DNA from: Helicobacter rodentium ATCC 700285
GTDB taxonomy: Bacteria; Campylobacterota; Campylobacteria; Campylobacterales; Helicobacteraceae
Length of the DNA: 64,000 bases
NCBI RefSeq assembly: GCF_000687535.1
Contig: NZ_JHWC01000002.1
Location: 62,001-126,000, forward strand
Direction: 5' to 3'
Both the position numbers and the translations under genes were made by a program. Positions 9,706-19,982 of the stretch are shown in pieces. Numbering within the stretch: the stretch's first letter is position 1; each line of letters begins with the position of its first letter. The notes below the pieces were generated by a model that did not search any database, had not been told where the DNA came from, and saw nothing but the letters and a program-made list of their open reading frames with translations.

Positions 9706-11076
9706 ATGGAACAAGTGCGTAATGTGCGGCAATATTTAAAAAAACGTTATGTGATGTATTTTATTACAACCATTCTTATCTTAACGATTCCATTTATTAG
9801 AATCAATGGGAATCACATTTTTTTACTTTCTTTTGATCATAAGCAGTTGCATTTGCTTGGTGTTGCCTTTGATATGCAAGAACTTTATCTTATGCCCTTT
9901 TTATTGATTTTAATGTTTTTAGCAATATTTTTTATGACGACTCTTGCGGGACGCGTTTGGTGTGGGTGGGCTTGTCCGCAGACAATCTTTCGCGTGTTGT
10001 ATCGTGATTTGTTGGAAACAAAGATTTTGGGTTTGCGCAAAAGAATGGAGAATCGCCAATTAGAACCTGATATGAGCTTGGGAAGCAATAAGCTTAAAAA
10101 GGCGATTTCTCTTGTGGTTTTTGCTTTAGTTGCTTTGGTTGCAGCGTCTAACCTTATGTGGTATTTCGTGCCACCAGAGGATTTTTTCAAGTATATTCAA
10201 AACCCATTGGAGCATAAATTTTTGTTTATTTTTTGGTTAGGATTCACGATTGCACTCATTGTGATTGTTGTATTTATTAAGGAAAACTTCTGTATTTATA
10301 TGTGTCCTTATAGCCGTGTGCAAAGCGTCTTATACGATAATGATACGATTATGACGGTTTATGATTATAAACGCGGGGGAGCTGTGTTTGATCCTAAAGG
10401 CATTAAACTATGGAAAAAACCCGAAGTGCCAAATGCAGAATGCACAGGTTGTGAAGCTTGCGTGAAAATTTGTCCTACACATATTGACATTCGTAAAGGA
10501 ATGCAACTAGAGTGCATTAACTGCCTTGAGTGTTCAGATGCCTGCACGAAAGTAATGGGAAAACTTGGCAAAGAAACACTCATTTCTTGGACTAGCCCAC
10601 AAAGCATTGAAGATCGCCAAAAAGTGCGCTATATGCGATTTAAGACGATTGGTTATATTGTGGCTATGGTGGTTGTATTCTCTGCTCTTTTGGTGATGAG
10701 TTCTAAAAAAGAGGATATGCTTTTAAACATCAATCGGCAGGAGCTTTATACGATTCGTGATAATGCGCGTGTGGAAAATTCCTATATTTTCTTGTTTCAA
10801 AATACACAAAGAGAATCTTATGAGTTTTATTTTGAAGTGCAAGGAAATGCGGATATTAAAATTAAACGCCCAAGTAAGCCATTCCTTATTAAGCCCGGCG
10901 AAAAATCTAAGCAAGTGGTGGTGCTTTATGCAGATAATAAAAATCTAGCACAAGATGCACAAAAAGATACGCATATTCCGCTAAACATTAAAGCTTATGC
11001 AATTGGTAGCGAAAAGCCTATTGAAGTATTTAGAGAAAGTGTATTTATCTATCCACCAAGCAAAGCATTACAATAG
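9706..11076 (+). CDS. ccoG: CcoG/FixG/RdxA-type cbb3 oxidase assembly ferredoxin
   Basis: Inner-membrane iron-sulfur protein (456 residues) needed for maturation of cbb3-type cytochrome c oxidase, where the family is thought to act on copper reduction. Membrane helices lie near 18-34, 60-78, 140-155, 175-195 and 322-340. Conserved cysteine motifs are CGWACP and CIYMCP in the membrane part, and the two ferredoxin clusters CTGCEACVKICP and CINCLECSDAC. A periplasmic Ig-like C-domain follows. AAAGGAG precedes the ATG. No ccoNOPQ genes are nearby. The intergenic region to rpsU carries an extended -10-like TGCTAATAT near 9660. Confidence 0.95.
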   Translation: MEQVRNVRQYLKKRYVMYFITTILILTIPFIRINGNHIFLLSFDHKQLHLLGVAFDMQELYLMPFLLILMFLAIFFMTTLAGRVWCGWACPQTIFRVLYRDLLETKILGLRKRMENRQLEPDMSLGSNKLKKAISLVVFALVALVAASNLMWYFVPPEDFFKYIQNPLEHKFLFIFWLGFTIALIVIVVFIKENFCIYMCPYSRVQSVLYDNDTIMTVYDYKRGGAVFDPKGIKLWKKPEVPNAECTGCEACVKICPTHIDIRKGMQLECINCLECSDACTKVMGKLGKETLISWTSPQSIEDRQKVRYMRFKTIGYIVAMVVVFSALLVMSSKKEDMLLNINRQELYTIRDNARVENSYIFLFQNTQRESYEFYFEVQGNADIKIKRPSKPFLIKPGEKSKQVVVLYADNKNLAQDAQKDTHIPLNIKAYAIGSEKPIEVFRESVFIYPPSKALQ

Positions 11077-11090
11077 AGATTTTGCAGAAT

Positions 11091-11112
11091 CGCAAAAGTG
11101 CAAATTTTTGCG
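11091..11112 (+). terminator. Terminator-like hairpin after ccoG
   Basis: CGCAAAA (11091-11097) can pair with the second half of TTTTTGCG (11105-11112), followed by a T-rich GTTTTGGTATTTT. It lies 15 bases after the ccoG stop and before the next gene. Confidence 0.5.
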
Positions 11113-11151
11113 GTTTTGGTATTTTGAATCTCTTGAGATAAGGGCATAAAG

Positions 11152-12222
11152 ATGCAAAAAGCCGGAGTTTTATTTTTTCTTGTTATTTTTTCTTTGACAT
11201 TGTTTGCTTTGTTTAAGCTTTATTCTCCCTTTTTAATGAACTTACTTATTGCCTTTTTGTTGTTTATTGCGACACAAAATATTTATTATAAAATTTTAGA
11301 GCATTTAAAATCTCAATGGGCTTCTACTTTTTTAATGACTTTTTTATTGGTAATCCTTTGTTTTTTGCCTATTTTTTATATTCTTTTAAATCTTGTTACT
11401 TTTGCTACAAATTTAGAATTGGGAAATTTTCATAATTTTCTATTGGATTTGCAAGTGCGTTTAGGGGAGTATGGAAAGGAAATTTTTGCGTATTTGCCGG
11501 AATTATTACAAAAAGAAGTGAATCATTGGTTGTCGCAATTTTCCTCTATTAACTGGGCTGAAGTGTTGAAGAGAAGTTTGGGGATTATCGCAAAAGTTTC
11601 TCAAAATAGTTTATATTTCGTGAGTGATACATTATTTATTTTAGTTTTTTTATTCTTTTTTTATTATTATGGTAGTGCGTTGGGTCGGTATTTTTTGGAT
11701 TTGATTCCTTTGCAGTCTGTTTATATCCAATCACTTTACAATGAAGTTAGTGCGGTGATTAGTGTCGTGTTTTATTCCTCTATTTTATCTATGCTTTTGC
11801 AAGGCTTTTTATTTGGAGTTTTAATGGCTTTTTTGGGATATAATGCGCTTTTGTTGGGGGTTTTTTATGGTTTTGCTTCCCTTGTACCAATAGTTGGTGG
11901 TGGTTTGGTTTGGCTACCGATTGCTGGATACGAACTTTATCTTGGCAACTACACAAATGCGATTGTGATTGCACTTTATTCTGTTATTGTGATTGCAACG
12001 CTTGCAGATAATGGCGTGAAACCCTTTATTATTAGCTTTATCAATCGCGTATTTATTAAAAATCCTCTTAAAATTAACGAGATGTTAATTTTCTTTGCCA
12101 TTATTGCAGGGCTTACAAGCTTTGGCTTTTGGGGTATTGTCTTTGGTCCTGCTATTACTGCATTATTCATTGCATTGCTTAGGGTATATAAGAATCTTAT
12201 CCAAGAAGATTCCAATTCATAA
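11152..12222 (+). CDS. AI-2E family (PerM/UPF0118) membrane protein
   Basis: Polytopic inner-membrane protein of 356 residues, the usual family length. It has paired N-terminal helices (6-55), a third near 60-85, a soluble middle (about 95-160), then a C-terminal helical bundle including the conserved Gly/Pro-rich segment GFASLVPIVGGGLVW. Family members have been linked to autoinducer-2 export or Na+/H+ exchange, so substrate here is open. It follows ccoG after a hairpin and precedes mnmH by 30 bases. Confidence 0.88.
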   Translation: MQKAGVLFFLVIFSLTLFALFKLYSPFLMNLLIAFLLFIATQNIYYKILEHLKSQWASTFLMTFLLVILCFLPIFYILLNLVTFATNLELGNFHNFLLDLQVRLGEYGKEIFAYLPELLQKEVNHWLSQFSSINWAEVLKRSLGIIAKVSQNSLYFVSDTLFILVFLFFFYYYGSALGRYFLDLIPLQSVYIQSLYNEVSAVISVVFYSSILSMLLQGFLFGVLMAFLGYNALLLGVFYGFASLVPIVGGGLVWLPIAGYELYLGNYTNAIVIALYSVIVIATLADNGVKPFIISFINRVFIKNPLKINEMLIFFAIIAGLTSFGFWGIVFGPAITALFIALLRVYKNLIQEDSNS

Positions 12223-12252
12223 ACTAATGCCAAGAAATAATTTAGGATAGAA

Positions 12253-13257
12253 ATGACAAGAACACTCCCGATTGATAGTTTTTTGAATATGGATTTATCG
12301 TTGATTATAGATGTGCGCTCACCTAGAGAATATGCAGAATCTCATCTTGTGGGTGCGCAGAATTTTCCTGTATTGCAAGATGAGCAATATCAACAAATTG
12401 GCACATTGTATCGTAAGGATTCCTTTGGGGCGAAAGTTTTGGGGGCAAGTTTTGTAAGCAATAATATCTCTAAACATTTGCTAGATTTAAAAGATAAGAT
12501 TAGCCCTAAAAAACCTTTTGGAATCTACTGCGCACGTGGAGGTATGCGAAGCAATGCTTTTTTTATGGTGTTAAATTCCATTGGTTATCAAGTGGTGTTA
12601 CTAGAGGGTGGTTATAAATCCTATCGCAAAAAAGTAGTGGAAACCCTTGAATGTTTGCCACCTCATCGTTTTGTTACACTTGTTGGACAAACAGGGAGTG
12701 GAAAAAGTGAGATTATTCAATCCTTTAAGGATTCTTTGGATATTGAGGGGATTGCCAAACATTTGGGTTCAAGTTTTGGTGCGATTTGCGGAGAGCAACC
12801 TAGCGTAAAGATGTTTCAAAATTTACTTTTTACTCGCCTGAAGTCTTTAGAAAATACACCTTTTGTGTTGGTAGAAGGTGAGAGTAAAAAGCTAGGAAAG
12901 CTTGTTTTGCCTACACCGCTTTATAAATCCTATCAGAATGCTCCTAAGATTTTAATCGTTGCTCCATTAGAACGCAGAGTGCAAAGAATCGTAGCGCAAT
13001 ATGGTAAAATTTCATTATCATTTTTTGAAAATTCTATGCAAAAGATTGCACCTTTTATGAAAAAGGAGTTTTGGTTGGAGGCTAAAAATGCCTTTTATAA
13101 TGGGGATTTGGTACGTGTAGCAGAAATTTTGTTATTAGAGTATTATGATAAGGTTTATAGACAAGAATCCTATCTGTGTGCAATTCCTTATGAAAATCTT
13201 TCTCAAACTATCTTGGAGATTCAATCTTTTGCGAAGAAATTTTATAGATTGACCTAA
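12253..13257 (+). CDS. mnmH: tRNA 2-selenouridine synthase
   Basis: Converts 2-thiouridine at the wobble position of some tRNAs to 2-selenouridine, using selenophosphate and a geranylated intermediate. The N-terminal rhodanese domain opens with the DVRSPREY signature and carries the catalytic cysteine in YCARGG (Cys93). The P-loop GQTGSGKSE begins near residue 147. Length 334 is slightly below E. coli SelU. Selenophosphate synthetase (selD) is not in the window, but a YedF-like protein, also tied to selenium handling, is at 21045. Also known as selU/ybbB. Confidence 0.95.
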   Translation: MTRTLPIDSFLNMDLSLIIDVRSPREYAESHLVGAQNFPVLQDEQYQQIGTLYRKDSFGAKVLGASFVSNNISKHLLDLKDKISPKKPFGIYCARGGMRSNAFFMVLNSIGYQVVLLEGGYKSYRKKVVETLECLPPHRFVTLVGQTGSGKSEIIQSFKDSLDIEGIAKHLGSSFGAICGEQPSVKMFQNLLFTRLKSLENTPFVLVEGESKKLGKLVLPTPLYKSYQNAPKILIVAPLERRVQRIVAQYGKISLSFFENSMQKIAPFMKKEFWLEAKNAFYNGDLVRVAEILLLEYYDKVYRQESYLCAIPYENLSQTILEIQSFAKKFYRLT

Positions 13258-13267
13258 AGGAATATTT

Positions 13268-14362
13268 TTGGATAATTATGAATATGGCGAGTTATTAAAA
13301 GGGTTGGAAATTAAGCGTCAAAATATAGAAAAGATTATGCAACCTAGTTGCTTGGAAAAAAGGATTGCAGAGATTACAAATCAAGAGCAGTTAAAGGAGT
13401 TTTGGGAGGACGCCAAAAAAGCAGGTGAGTTGCAAAAAGAAAAAAAACGCATTCAGCGTCAATTAGAAAAATATAATGCTGCAAAATCTGCATTAGAGGA
13501 CGCAAAAGAATTGTTTGAACTCTCTCAAGATGATTTAGAGAGCCTAGAGTTATTGTTTGTGGAATCCAAAGAACTAGAAGAACAGATTAAAAATGCAGAA
13601 ATTGAAGTAATGTTAAGCGGTGAGCTAGATGCGAATAATGCGATTTTTACTATCACTCCCGGCGCAGGTGGCACAGAATCGCAAGATTGGGCGAGTATGC
13701 TTTATCGTATGTATCTGCGATGGGCAGAGAGGAAAGGCTTTAAGGTAGAATTGCTTGATTTTCAAGAAGGAGATGAGGCGGGTTTAAAAGATGTGAGTTT
13801 TATTATTAAAGGTGAAAATGCTTATGGTTATGCAAAGGTTGAAAATGGAATCCACCGCTTGGTGCGTATTTCTCCTTTTGATTCCAACGCAAAGCGGCAT
13901 ACGAGTTTCACTGCGGTGCAGGTCAGCCCAGAGATTGACGATAATATAGAAATTGAAATAGAGGAAAAAGATTTGCGTATTGATACTTATCGTGCTTCAG
14001 GGGCGGGAGGGCAGCATATCAATAAAACAGAATCTGCGATTCGTATCACTCATACTCCAACAGGGATTGTTGTGCAATGTCAAAATGACAGAAGTCAGCA
14101 CAAAAATAAAGCCACAGCTCTTAAAATGTTGAAATCTAAACTCTACGAGCTAGAATTGCAAAAAAAGGAAGCGCAAAGCGCAAATGAGGATAAAAGCGAG
14201 ATTGGTTGGGGGCATCAGATTAGAAGTTATGTTTTAGCCCCTTATCAACAAGTCAAAGACTTGCGCTCCAATCTTGCGTATAGTAATGTAGAAGCTATTT
14301 TAGATGGTGATATTGATTTAATTTTGGAGGGTGTTTTGATTGCGATGAATGCGAAAGAATAG
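13268..14362 (+). CDS. prfB: Peptide chain release factor 2
   Basis: Recognises UGA/UAA stop codons and triggers peptide release. The SPF anticodon-like tripeptide ([12 protein letters not shown]) marks it as RF2 rather than RF1; the catalytic GGQ lies in [11 protein letters not shown]. Length 364 is normal. The start is TTG at 13268, supported by AAAGG upstream and by [11 protein letters not shown], which resembles the H. pylori start. No in-frame stop or frameshift signal is present, unlike E. coli prfB with its programmed +1 shift. Confidence 0.97.
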   Translation: MDNYEYGELLKGLEIKRQNIEKIMQPSCLEKRIAEITNQEQLKEFWEDAKKAGELQKEKKRIQRQLEKYNAAKSALEDAKELFELSQDDLESLELLFVESKELEEQIKNAEIEVMLSGELDANNAIFTITPGAGGTESQDWASMLYRMYLRWAERKGFKVELLDFQEGDEAGLKDVSFIIKGENAYGYAKVENGIHRLVRISPFDSNAKRHTSFTAVQVSPEIDDNIEIEIEEKDLRIDTYRASGAGGQHINKTESAIRITHTPTGIVVQCQNDRSQHKNKATALKMLKSKLYELELQKKEAQSANEDKSEIGWGHQIRSYVLAPYQQVKDLRSNLAYSNVEAILDGDIDLILEGVLIAMNAKE

Positions 14363-14400
14363 ATAAGTCGTGTTATTTGCTAGATTATGGATTGTTTTGC

Positions 14401-14685
14401 GTCATTGCGAGAAAATTTGCAAAATTTTCGTGGCAATCTATAACTTTAAGCTGAAGTAGAGTTATCAAAAGGCGAGATATAAGATTATGGATTGCCACGA
14501 ATGCTACGCATTCGACGAGGTAGTAGTATGTCATTGCGAGGAATGAACGCAGTGAGAGACGAAGCAATCCATAATGTGGAATAAAGAAAAATATTACAAT
14601 GGAATCTTTAAAAGTTTGGAATTGTAAAGTTTAATGTATGTAAGATTATGGGTTGCCACGAAATTGTGCCAACTCCTCGCAACGA
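14401..14685. repeat. Palindromic repeat cluster C (4 copies)
   Basis: The 344-bp gap between convergent prfB and murJ has copies at 14401-14443 (+; GAAAATTT/AAATTTTC), 14482-14515 (-; GAATGC-GTA-GCATTC, outer left arm replaced), 14530-14575 (+; GAAGCAATCC arm) and 14643-14685 (-; degenerate core). The segment at about 14606-14632 (TTTGGAATTGTAAAGTTTAA) is an inverted copy of the cluster B linker. Confidence 0.85.
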
Positions 14686-14706
14686 TAAAGCAGTAGAATC
14701 TTTAGC

Positions 14707-16161
14707 CTATAAGCAAAAAATATAATGCTTAAAGCCTACAAGCACTAGAGATTCTGCAATCAAGATTAAAGCAAGGATAAAAATCCATTTGGGATTCCAT
14801 AAAATTTCCCAAAAACGATTCCAGCCAAAAAAGTGCAATGTGAGAAAGAATACCAAAAAGCCGCTAATACTCCCACCAAATGCTAATCCCACTGCGCCAA
14901 AGTGCTGCATAAGCAAAAAGGAACAAAAAGTGCCAACCAAAAGAGAAAATGCAGAAATTTTAGCTGCAAGTGCTTGTTTGGATTTGGAATAAAGCCAAAG
15001 CGAAAAAATCCTAGCAAGTCCAAAAGGAAGCAACCCAATAAGATATGCACTAAAAACACTCGCACAGATGAGTGTGTCTGTGCGCGTGAATTTGCCTCTT
15101 TCAAAAAGCAACCAAATAATTTCGTTTTGCAAGAGAATACCACCAAGCGTGCATACACTAAGCAGAATCGCAAGTAGCCAAAAAGAATGTTTAAGCTCTT
15201 TTAGAGCTAGAGATTCTTTGGATTCTTTAATATATTTTGCAACCAATGGAAACAAAGCCGTAGAAGTTGCAATCGCAAAAATTGCTAAAGGGAGTTGAAA
15301 GATACGATTTGCATAATACAAATAAGAAATGCTACCACTTGCAAGAAAAGAGGCTAAAAGTGTGTCAATAAAAGATGCAAATTGCGCAGTAGAGCTTCCA
15401 AGCATTGCAGGAGAAAATTGTTTAAAAAATCCCTTCACACTTTTATTGATAGAATCTTTTTTGTTTGTATAAGAGATTTGCTTGGTGGATTTTTGTGGAT
15501 TTGAAGCATTTTTTAACTCCTTAAAACCGACATATAAAAGCTTAAAGAATCCCAAACGATACATAGGATAGCAGTGCAATAGAATCTGCGCAACTCCACC
15601 AAGCAATACACCATAGCTTAAAATCAAAATAGCTTGATAGGATTCACTATTGTGCGCAAGAAGAAGTGCGATAATCATCGCAAGATTGAGGAGTGCGGGG
15701 GAGTAAGCCCACGCGGTGAAGTTGCGTTTGTATTGGAGCATTGCTCCAAAGAGTGTTACAATAAAAATCAAAAGTAGATACCAAAAATTAATGGCGACAA
15801 GTGGTGCGGTAAGAGCAATTAATTCATCAGAAAATCCAAAAGCTAGAAGCTTTGTAAGTGGTGCGCTAAAAATCCATACCAAAAGAGAGAGACAGATTAA
15901 AATACTACAAAAAAAGAAACCAATTTTAAGTGCAAATCCTCCACGAAATTGTGCATTAAAGAATCCGGGCAAAAAGGCTTGATTGAATGCACCCTCACCA
16001 AATACACGCCGAAATAAATTTGGTAATTTAAAAGCAACAAAAAACATATCACTATAAATGCTAGAACCAAGAATCGTAGCAGTGAGTAAGTCGCGAAAAA
16101 ATCCAAGAATCCTTGAAGTTAAGATTCCGCTGCTATTAGTAAAAAAGGCTTTGAAAAACAT
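14707..16161 (-). CDS. murJ: Lipid II flippase MurJ (MviN)
   Basis: Inner-membrane flippase that moves lipid-linked peptidoglycan precursor to the periplasmic face. 484 residues with about 14 predicted membrane helices and family motifs such as RILGFFRDLLTATILG and FRRVFGEGAFNQAFLPGF near the N-terminus. The start matches the usual MFFKAFFTNSSG type. The gene is divergent from the DUF342 gene, as in H. pylori (HP0885/HP0884). A Lys/Ser-rich loop around residues 218-240 is longer than I would expect. Confidence 0.96.
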   Translation of the reverse strand: MFFKAFFTNSSGILTSRILGFFRDLLTATILGSSIYSDMFFVAFKLPNLFRRVFGEGAFNQAFLPGFFNAQFRGGFALKIGFFFCSILICLSLLVWIFSAPLTKLLAFGFSDELIALTAPLVAINFWYLLLIFIVTLFGAMLQYKRNFTAWAYSPALLNLAMIIALLLAHNSESYQAILILSYGVLLGGVAQILLHCYPMYRLGFFKLLYVGFKELKNASNPQKSTKQISYTNKKDSINKSVKGFFKQFSPAMLGSSTAQFASFIDTLLASFLASGSISYLYYANRIFQLPLAIFAIATSTALFPLVAKYIKESKESLALKELKHSFWLLAILLSVCTLGGILLQNEIIWLLFERGKFTRTDTLICASVFSAYLIGLLPFGLARIFSLWLYSKSKQALAAKISAFSLLVGTFCSFLLMQHFGAVGLAFGGSISGFLVFFLTLHFFGWNRFWEILWNPKWIFILALILIAESLVLVGFKHYIFCL

Positions 16162-16259
16162 TTTATTCTCTTTTTGCGCAAAATTGCGGTTTTTAATGGA
16201 ATTTATAATAATTTAAGGGTAAAATAATAATTTATTTTTGCATAAAAGGTTTTAGAAAT

Positions 16260-18047
16260 ATGTTAAAAAAATCATTGCAGACATTTAGACCTTACTATGT
16301 TAATGAATGCGAAGATATTAAATTTGCTATTAAGCAAGTCTCATCACAATTTGGAATGGACGCAGATGGCTTTGATTTTGAGTTGCAATCTGTCGTAACT
16401 TATAAGAAAAATCTTTACGATTACGAATCCCAATTAATTCCTTTGCAGGAAGTAGATAAGTTTTTGAGCAATCGGGACAATATGTTAGAACCCAATCTTG
16501 TGATTCAACAGAGATATTGTATCTTAATTAAAGAAAGAGAACGTAAAGAAACGCGATTTCACCTAACAACAGACAAGGCTTTTAGTGAGGCGTTTTTGGT
16601 TTTTCATAGCGGATTTAATTGCGCTCAAGAAGATTTTGATAATATCTATACGCAAATCAGAAAAGGGAAAGCTTGGAACAAGATTTTATGTTTTAATGAA
16701 GAAAAAGAAAAGAAAGTATTGGAGGAATTTTTAAGAACCTTAAGCTATCCCCTTACAAAAGAAGTAAAATACAAGATTTCAAGCGGAGTAAATCTCACAC
16801 CCAGCAGAGAAGGGAGATTAGAGTTTAAAAAAGATGTTGCAGGGAATTTTCAAACGGTTATAAAAGGCGATATTATTTGTGAATATCAAAAACCGCTTCA
16901 AGGGAAACCCGGACGCAATATTCGTGGAGAGTATATTATTCCGCAAAGCCCTAAAACCTTACACCAACCTTGTGCCTTGCGATACGATAAAGAAAGTATA
17001 GAAACACAAGAGTTGCCTTGCCTTGTCCGTTATTTGAGTGCAATCGGCGGGATTTTAAAATACGAAGATGAGTTTTTATATATTCGGGATACCTTAGAGA
17101 CGGAATCTGTTACACTTAAAACCACCGGTTCATTGGTGGGTAATATCAATAGTGGCACGGTAATTAATATTACACAAAAAGATGCAATGAAAGAGGCTTT
17201 GGGTCAAGGAATGAAAATCCAAGCCGGAAAGGTAAATATTGAGGGTAATATTGGTCCTAATGCACAAATCAACTCTAAAGAAGTGAGCATTGGAGGATTT
17301 ACACACCAAAATTCCAAAATCTATGCCAATGATGCGGAGATTGCGACACATAAAGGCTATGTCAAGGGTGAATATATCAAAGTAGAAATGCTAGAAACAG
17401 GAGTGATTGAGGGTAAAAAAGTAGAGGTAGATAAGGTTTATGGTGGTAAAATCTATGCTGAAGAGATTATTATCAATACCTTGCATTCCAATGCGTTTTT
17501 GTATGCAACAAAGAGTATTCATATTGGAAAAATGGAAAAAGGAGAAAATAAATTTTTTCTAGCAGCTAATTATAGTCCATCAGGAAAAGAAAAATATAAT
17601 GCCCTTTTAAAGCAAAAGAATGAATCCATTAAAGAAGCGATTCGTATGACAAAAGAATTAAAAATGGAAAGCTTAGAACTTAAAAAACTTAAAGCTACAG
17701 CAGATAAGATTCGTGGCACTCTCATTCATTATAAGAATACTAAAACCACCCCTCCTAGCTATTTACTAACAAGGTTTGAGGAATATTATCAACGCGTGAT
17801 TCTTTTAAAAAATAAGCGTCAAAAAATTAACGCATTAAGTATGGATTTTAAAAGTGCGCGTGAGGCATTAAATGTGTTAGATGAAATGACAGAAAATGCA
17901 ACTATTATTGTTGAGAGCGGTTGGATTGGTTATAATGAAGTGCATTATGTCTTTTATTCTCCTAGTCGCGAATTACTCTGTATTCCTAAACCCGGAGAAC
18001 CTTCTAAAGTCGTCTATAAAAATGATAAAATTGAATTGGTGCTATAA
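16260..18047 (+). CDS. FapA / DUF342 family protein
   Basis: 595-residue protein of the flagellar assembly protein A (FapA, DUF342) family. A diverged N-terminal half is followed by a central beta-helical region (for example GSLVGNINSGTVINITQKDA and GKVNIEGNIGPNAQINSK), then a coiled-coil segment (about 450-540) and a small C-domain. Family role is poorly defined; some members influence polar flagellar or divisome assembly. It sits between murJ and ruvA as in H. pylori (HP0884). A TAAAAT hexamer about 40 bases upstream could be a -10. Confidence 0.85.
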   Translation: MLKKSLQTFRPYYVNECEDIKFAIKQVSSQFGMDADGFDFELQSVVTYKKNLYDYESQLIPLQEVDKFLSNRDNMLEPNLVIQQRYCILIKERERKETRFHLTTDKAFSEAFLVFHSGFNCAQEDFDNIYTQIRKGKAWNKILCFNEEKEKKVLEEFLRTLSYPLTKEVKYKISSGVNLTPSREGRLEFKKDVAGNFQTVIKGDIICEYQKPLQGKPGRNIRGEYIIPQSPKTLHQPCALRYDKESIETQELPCLVRYLSAIGGILKYEDEFLYIRDTLETESVTLKTTGSLVGNINSGTVINITQKDAMKEALGQGMKIQAGKVNIEGNIGPNAQINSKEVSIGGFTHQNSKIYANDAEIATHKGYVKGEYIKVEMLETGVIEGKKVEVDKVYGGKIYAEEIIINTLHSNAFLYATKSIHIGKMEKGENKFFLAANYSPSGKEKYNALLKQKNESIKEAIRMTKELKMESLELKKLKATADKIRGTLIHYKNTKTTPPSYLLTRFEEYYQRVILLKNKRQKINALSMDFKSAREALNVLDEMTENATIIVESGWIGYNEVHYVFYSPSRELLCIPKPGEPSKVVYKNDKIELVL

Positions 18048-18056
18048 GGGGGAGTG

Positions 18057-18638
18057 ATGATTATCGCATTAGAGGGAGAAATATTTTTAAAAGAACCCAC
18101 GCGCATTGCATTAAAATGTGCGGGTGTTGTGTATGAAGTGTTTATATCCTTGCAAACTTCTAACCAAATCAACGCAAAAGTTGGGGAAAAGGTTGTTTTG
18201 CATACTTCTCATATTATCCGCGAGGACGCGCAAGTCTTGTTTGGATTCGTGGATTTAATAGAAAAAAGTTTGTTTGAGCGTCTCATTAAGATTAATGGCG
18301 TAGGTCCAAAAGTTGCCCTTGCGATTTTATCTACTTATAATCCTCAAACCTTTGCTAAGATTGTAGAAAGCAATGACATAAAATCTATGCAGAGAGTGCC
18401 CGGAATTGGTCCAAAGAGTGCAGGGAGGATTTTAGTGGAGCTTTCAGGTTGGTCTTTGGAGTTGGTGCAAGGTGGTGGTTCAAAGGTTGCAGAGGATTCT
18501 AATTTACACCAAGTGATTTTGGCTTTGGAATCGTTAGGCTATAAAAATGATGTGATTGCAAAAGTAACCAAAGGCTTGGAAAATGCCGAAGTGGGCGAAA
18601 TGGTCAAAGTCGCCTTAAAGAAATTGCAAACTTTATAA
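18057..18638 (+). CDS. ruvA: Holliday junction helicase subunit RuvA
   Basis: DNA-binding subunit that loads the RuvB motor on Holliday junctions. It has an OB fold (1-62), two helix-hairpin-helix motifs (INGVGPKVALAIL and VPGIGPKSAGRILVEL) and a C-terminal RuvB-contacting domain (VILALESLGYKNDVI). Length 193. ATG 18057 is preferred over the GTG immediately before it, because MIIALEGE matches the family start; GGGGAG lies just upstream. It starts 9 bases after the DUF342 gene. Confidence 0.96.
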   Translation: MIIALEGEIFLKEPTRIALKCAGVVYEVFISLQTSNQINAKVGEKVVLHTSHIIREDAQVLFGFVDLIEKSLFERLIKINGVGPKVALAILSTYNPQTFAKIVESNDIKSMQRVPGIGPKSAGRILVELSGWSLELVQGGGSKVAEDSNLHQVILALESLGYKNDVIAKVTKGLENAEVGEMVKVALKKLQTL

Positions 18639-18650
18639 TTTAGGACAAAA

Positions 18651-19982
18651 ATGGGAAAAAAATTGCATTTAATTTCTCTAGGTTGCACAAAAAATTTAGT
18701 GGATAGTGAGGTAATGCTTGGAGCATTAAAGGAGTATGAAAATACGCAAGATATTGCAGAGGCAGATGTCGTAATTGTCAATACTTGCGGGTTTATTGAA
18801 GCAGCAAAGCAAGAGAGTGTGCAGACAATTTTAAACGCGTTAGAATCCAAAAAAGAGGGCGCGATTTTGGTAGCAAGTGGGTGTTTAAGCGAAAGATATG
18901 CAAAGGAATTAAAAGAGGAGATTCCAGAGATTGATATTATTACAGGCGTTGGGGATTATGATAAGATTGATATAATGTTGCAATCGCATAAAAAGGGCAA
19001 AGAAATTTGCCAAAGCCAAAAGGGTGTATTTTTGCTCAATGAAAACACTAAGCGCGTGATTAGTGGTTCTACAATCCACGCTTATATCAAGCTTTCAGAG
19101 GGTTGCAACCAAAAGTGTAGCTTTTGTGCGATTCCAAGTTTTAAGGGTAAATTGCATTCCCGCACTTTAGAATCCACGCTAAAGGAAGTGCAAAATTTAG
19201 TCAAGCAGGGCTTTAGAGACTTCAGCTTTATTTCACAGGATTCTAGCTCATATATGCGAGATTTGGGAGTGAAAGACGGACTTGTCGCGCTCATAAAAGC
19301 CATTGATGAACTTGCTAAAAAGGGCTTAGAGATTCAAAGCGCAAGGATTTTATATCTTTATCCCGCAACAACTTCCAAAGATCTTATCAAGGCAATTTGC
19401 GATTCTCCAATTTTTCAAAATTATTTTGATATGCCCTTGCAACATAGCAGCAAGAAAGTCTTAAAGATAATGCAAAGGAGTGGGGAGTTTTTAAAGCTAC
19501 TTGAGGCAATGCGCGCCACACCCAATAGCTTTGTGCGCACAAGTTTTATCATCGGACACCCCGGAGAGGGCGAGGAGGAATTTGCGGAGTTGTGCGCATT
19601 TATCCAACATTATCGCTTTGATAGAATGAATCTTTTTGGATTCTCTTGCGAGGAGGGGACTAAGAGTGCGCTTTTAGAGCAGATTCCACAAAAGATTATC
19701 AATGCGCGTTTAAAGGCTATGAATCGTATTTTTGCAAAGCAATATAAAGCGGGTTTAAAAGATCTTGTGGGTAAGGAAGTTGTAGCGATTGTGGAGGGGA
19801 AATCCACAGAATCGGAATATTTTTATAGCGCAAGGGATATGCGCTTTGCCCCCGAGATTGATGGTGAAATTTTGATTAATGATTCAAAAATAGAGGGAGA
19901 TTTAAAGACGGGATATTATCGCGTTAAAATCACGGAAGTTGCAGGAGAAAATGTGCTTGGCTGTGTGCTTGGACGCATTTAA
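18651..19982 (+). CDS. rimO: Ribosomal protein S12 methylthiotransferase RimO
   Basis: Radical SAM enzyme that methylthiolates an aspartate of ribosomal protein S12. The N-terminal UPF0004 domain starts LISLGCTKNLVDSEVML, with cluster cysteines at the start, in NTCGF and in ASGCLS. The radical SAM motif is CNQKCSFCAIP. A C-terminal TRAM domain follows. Length 443 is typical, and the LGCTKNLVDSE start separates it from MiaB. The stop overlaps the tilS ATG by one base. Confidence 0.97.
   Translation: MGKKLHLISLGCTKNLVDSEVMLGALKEYENTQDIAEADVVIVNTCGFIEAAKQESVQTILNALESKKEGAILVASGCLSERYAKELKEEIPEIDIITGVGDYDKIDIMLQSHKKGKEICQSQKGVFLLNENTKRVISGSTIHAYIKLSEGCNQKCSFCAIPSFKGKLHSRTLESTLKEVQNLVKQGFRDFSFISQDSSSYMRDLGVKDGLVALIKAIDELAKKGLEIQSARILYLYPATTSKDLIKAICDSPIFQNYFDMPLQHSSKKVLKIMQRSGEFLKLLEAMRATPNSFVRTSFIIGHPGEGEEEFAELCAFIQHYRFDRMNLFGFSCEEGTKSALLEQIPQKIINARLKAMNRIFAKQYKAGLKDLVGKEVVAIVEGKSTESEYFYSARDMRFAPEIDGEILINDSKIEGDLKTGYYRVKITEVAGENVLGCVLGRI

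Noticed and set aside
13268-13400. Programmed frameshift in prfB
   Set aside because: The frame is continuous from TTG 13268 with no internal UGA and no CUUUGA-type slippery site.
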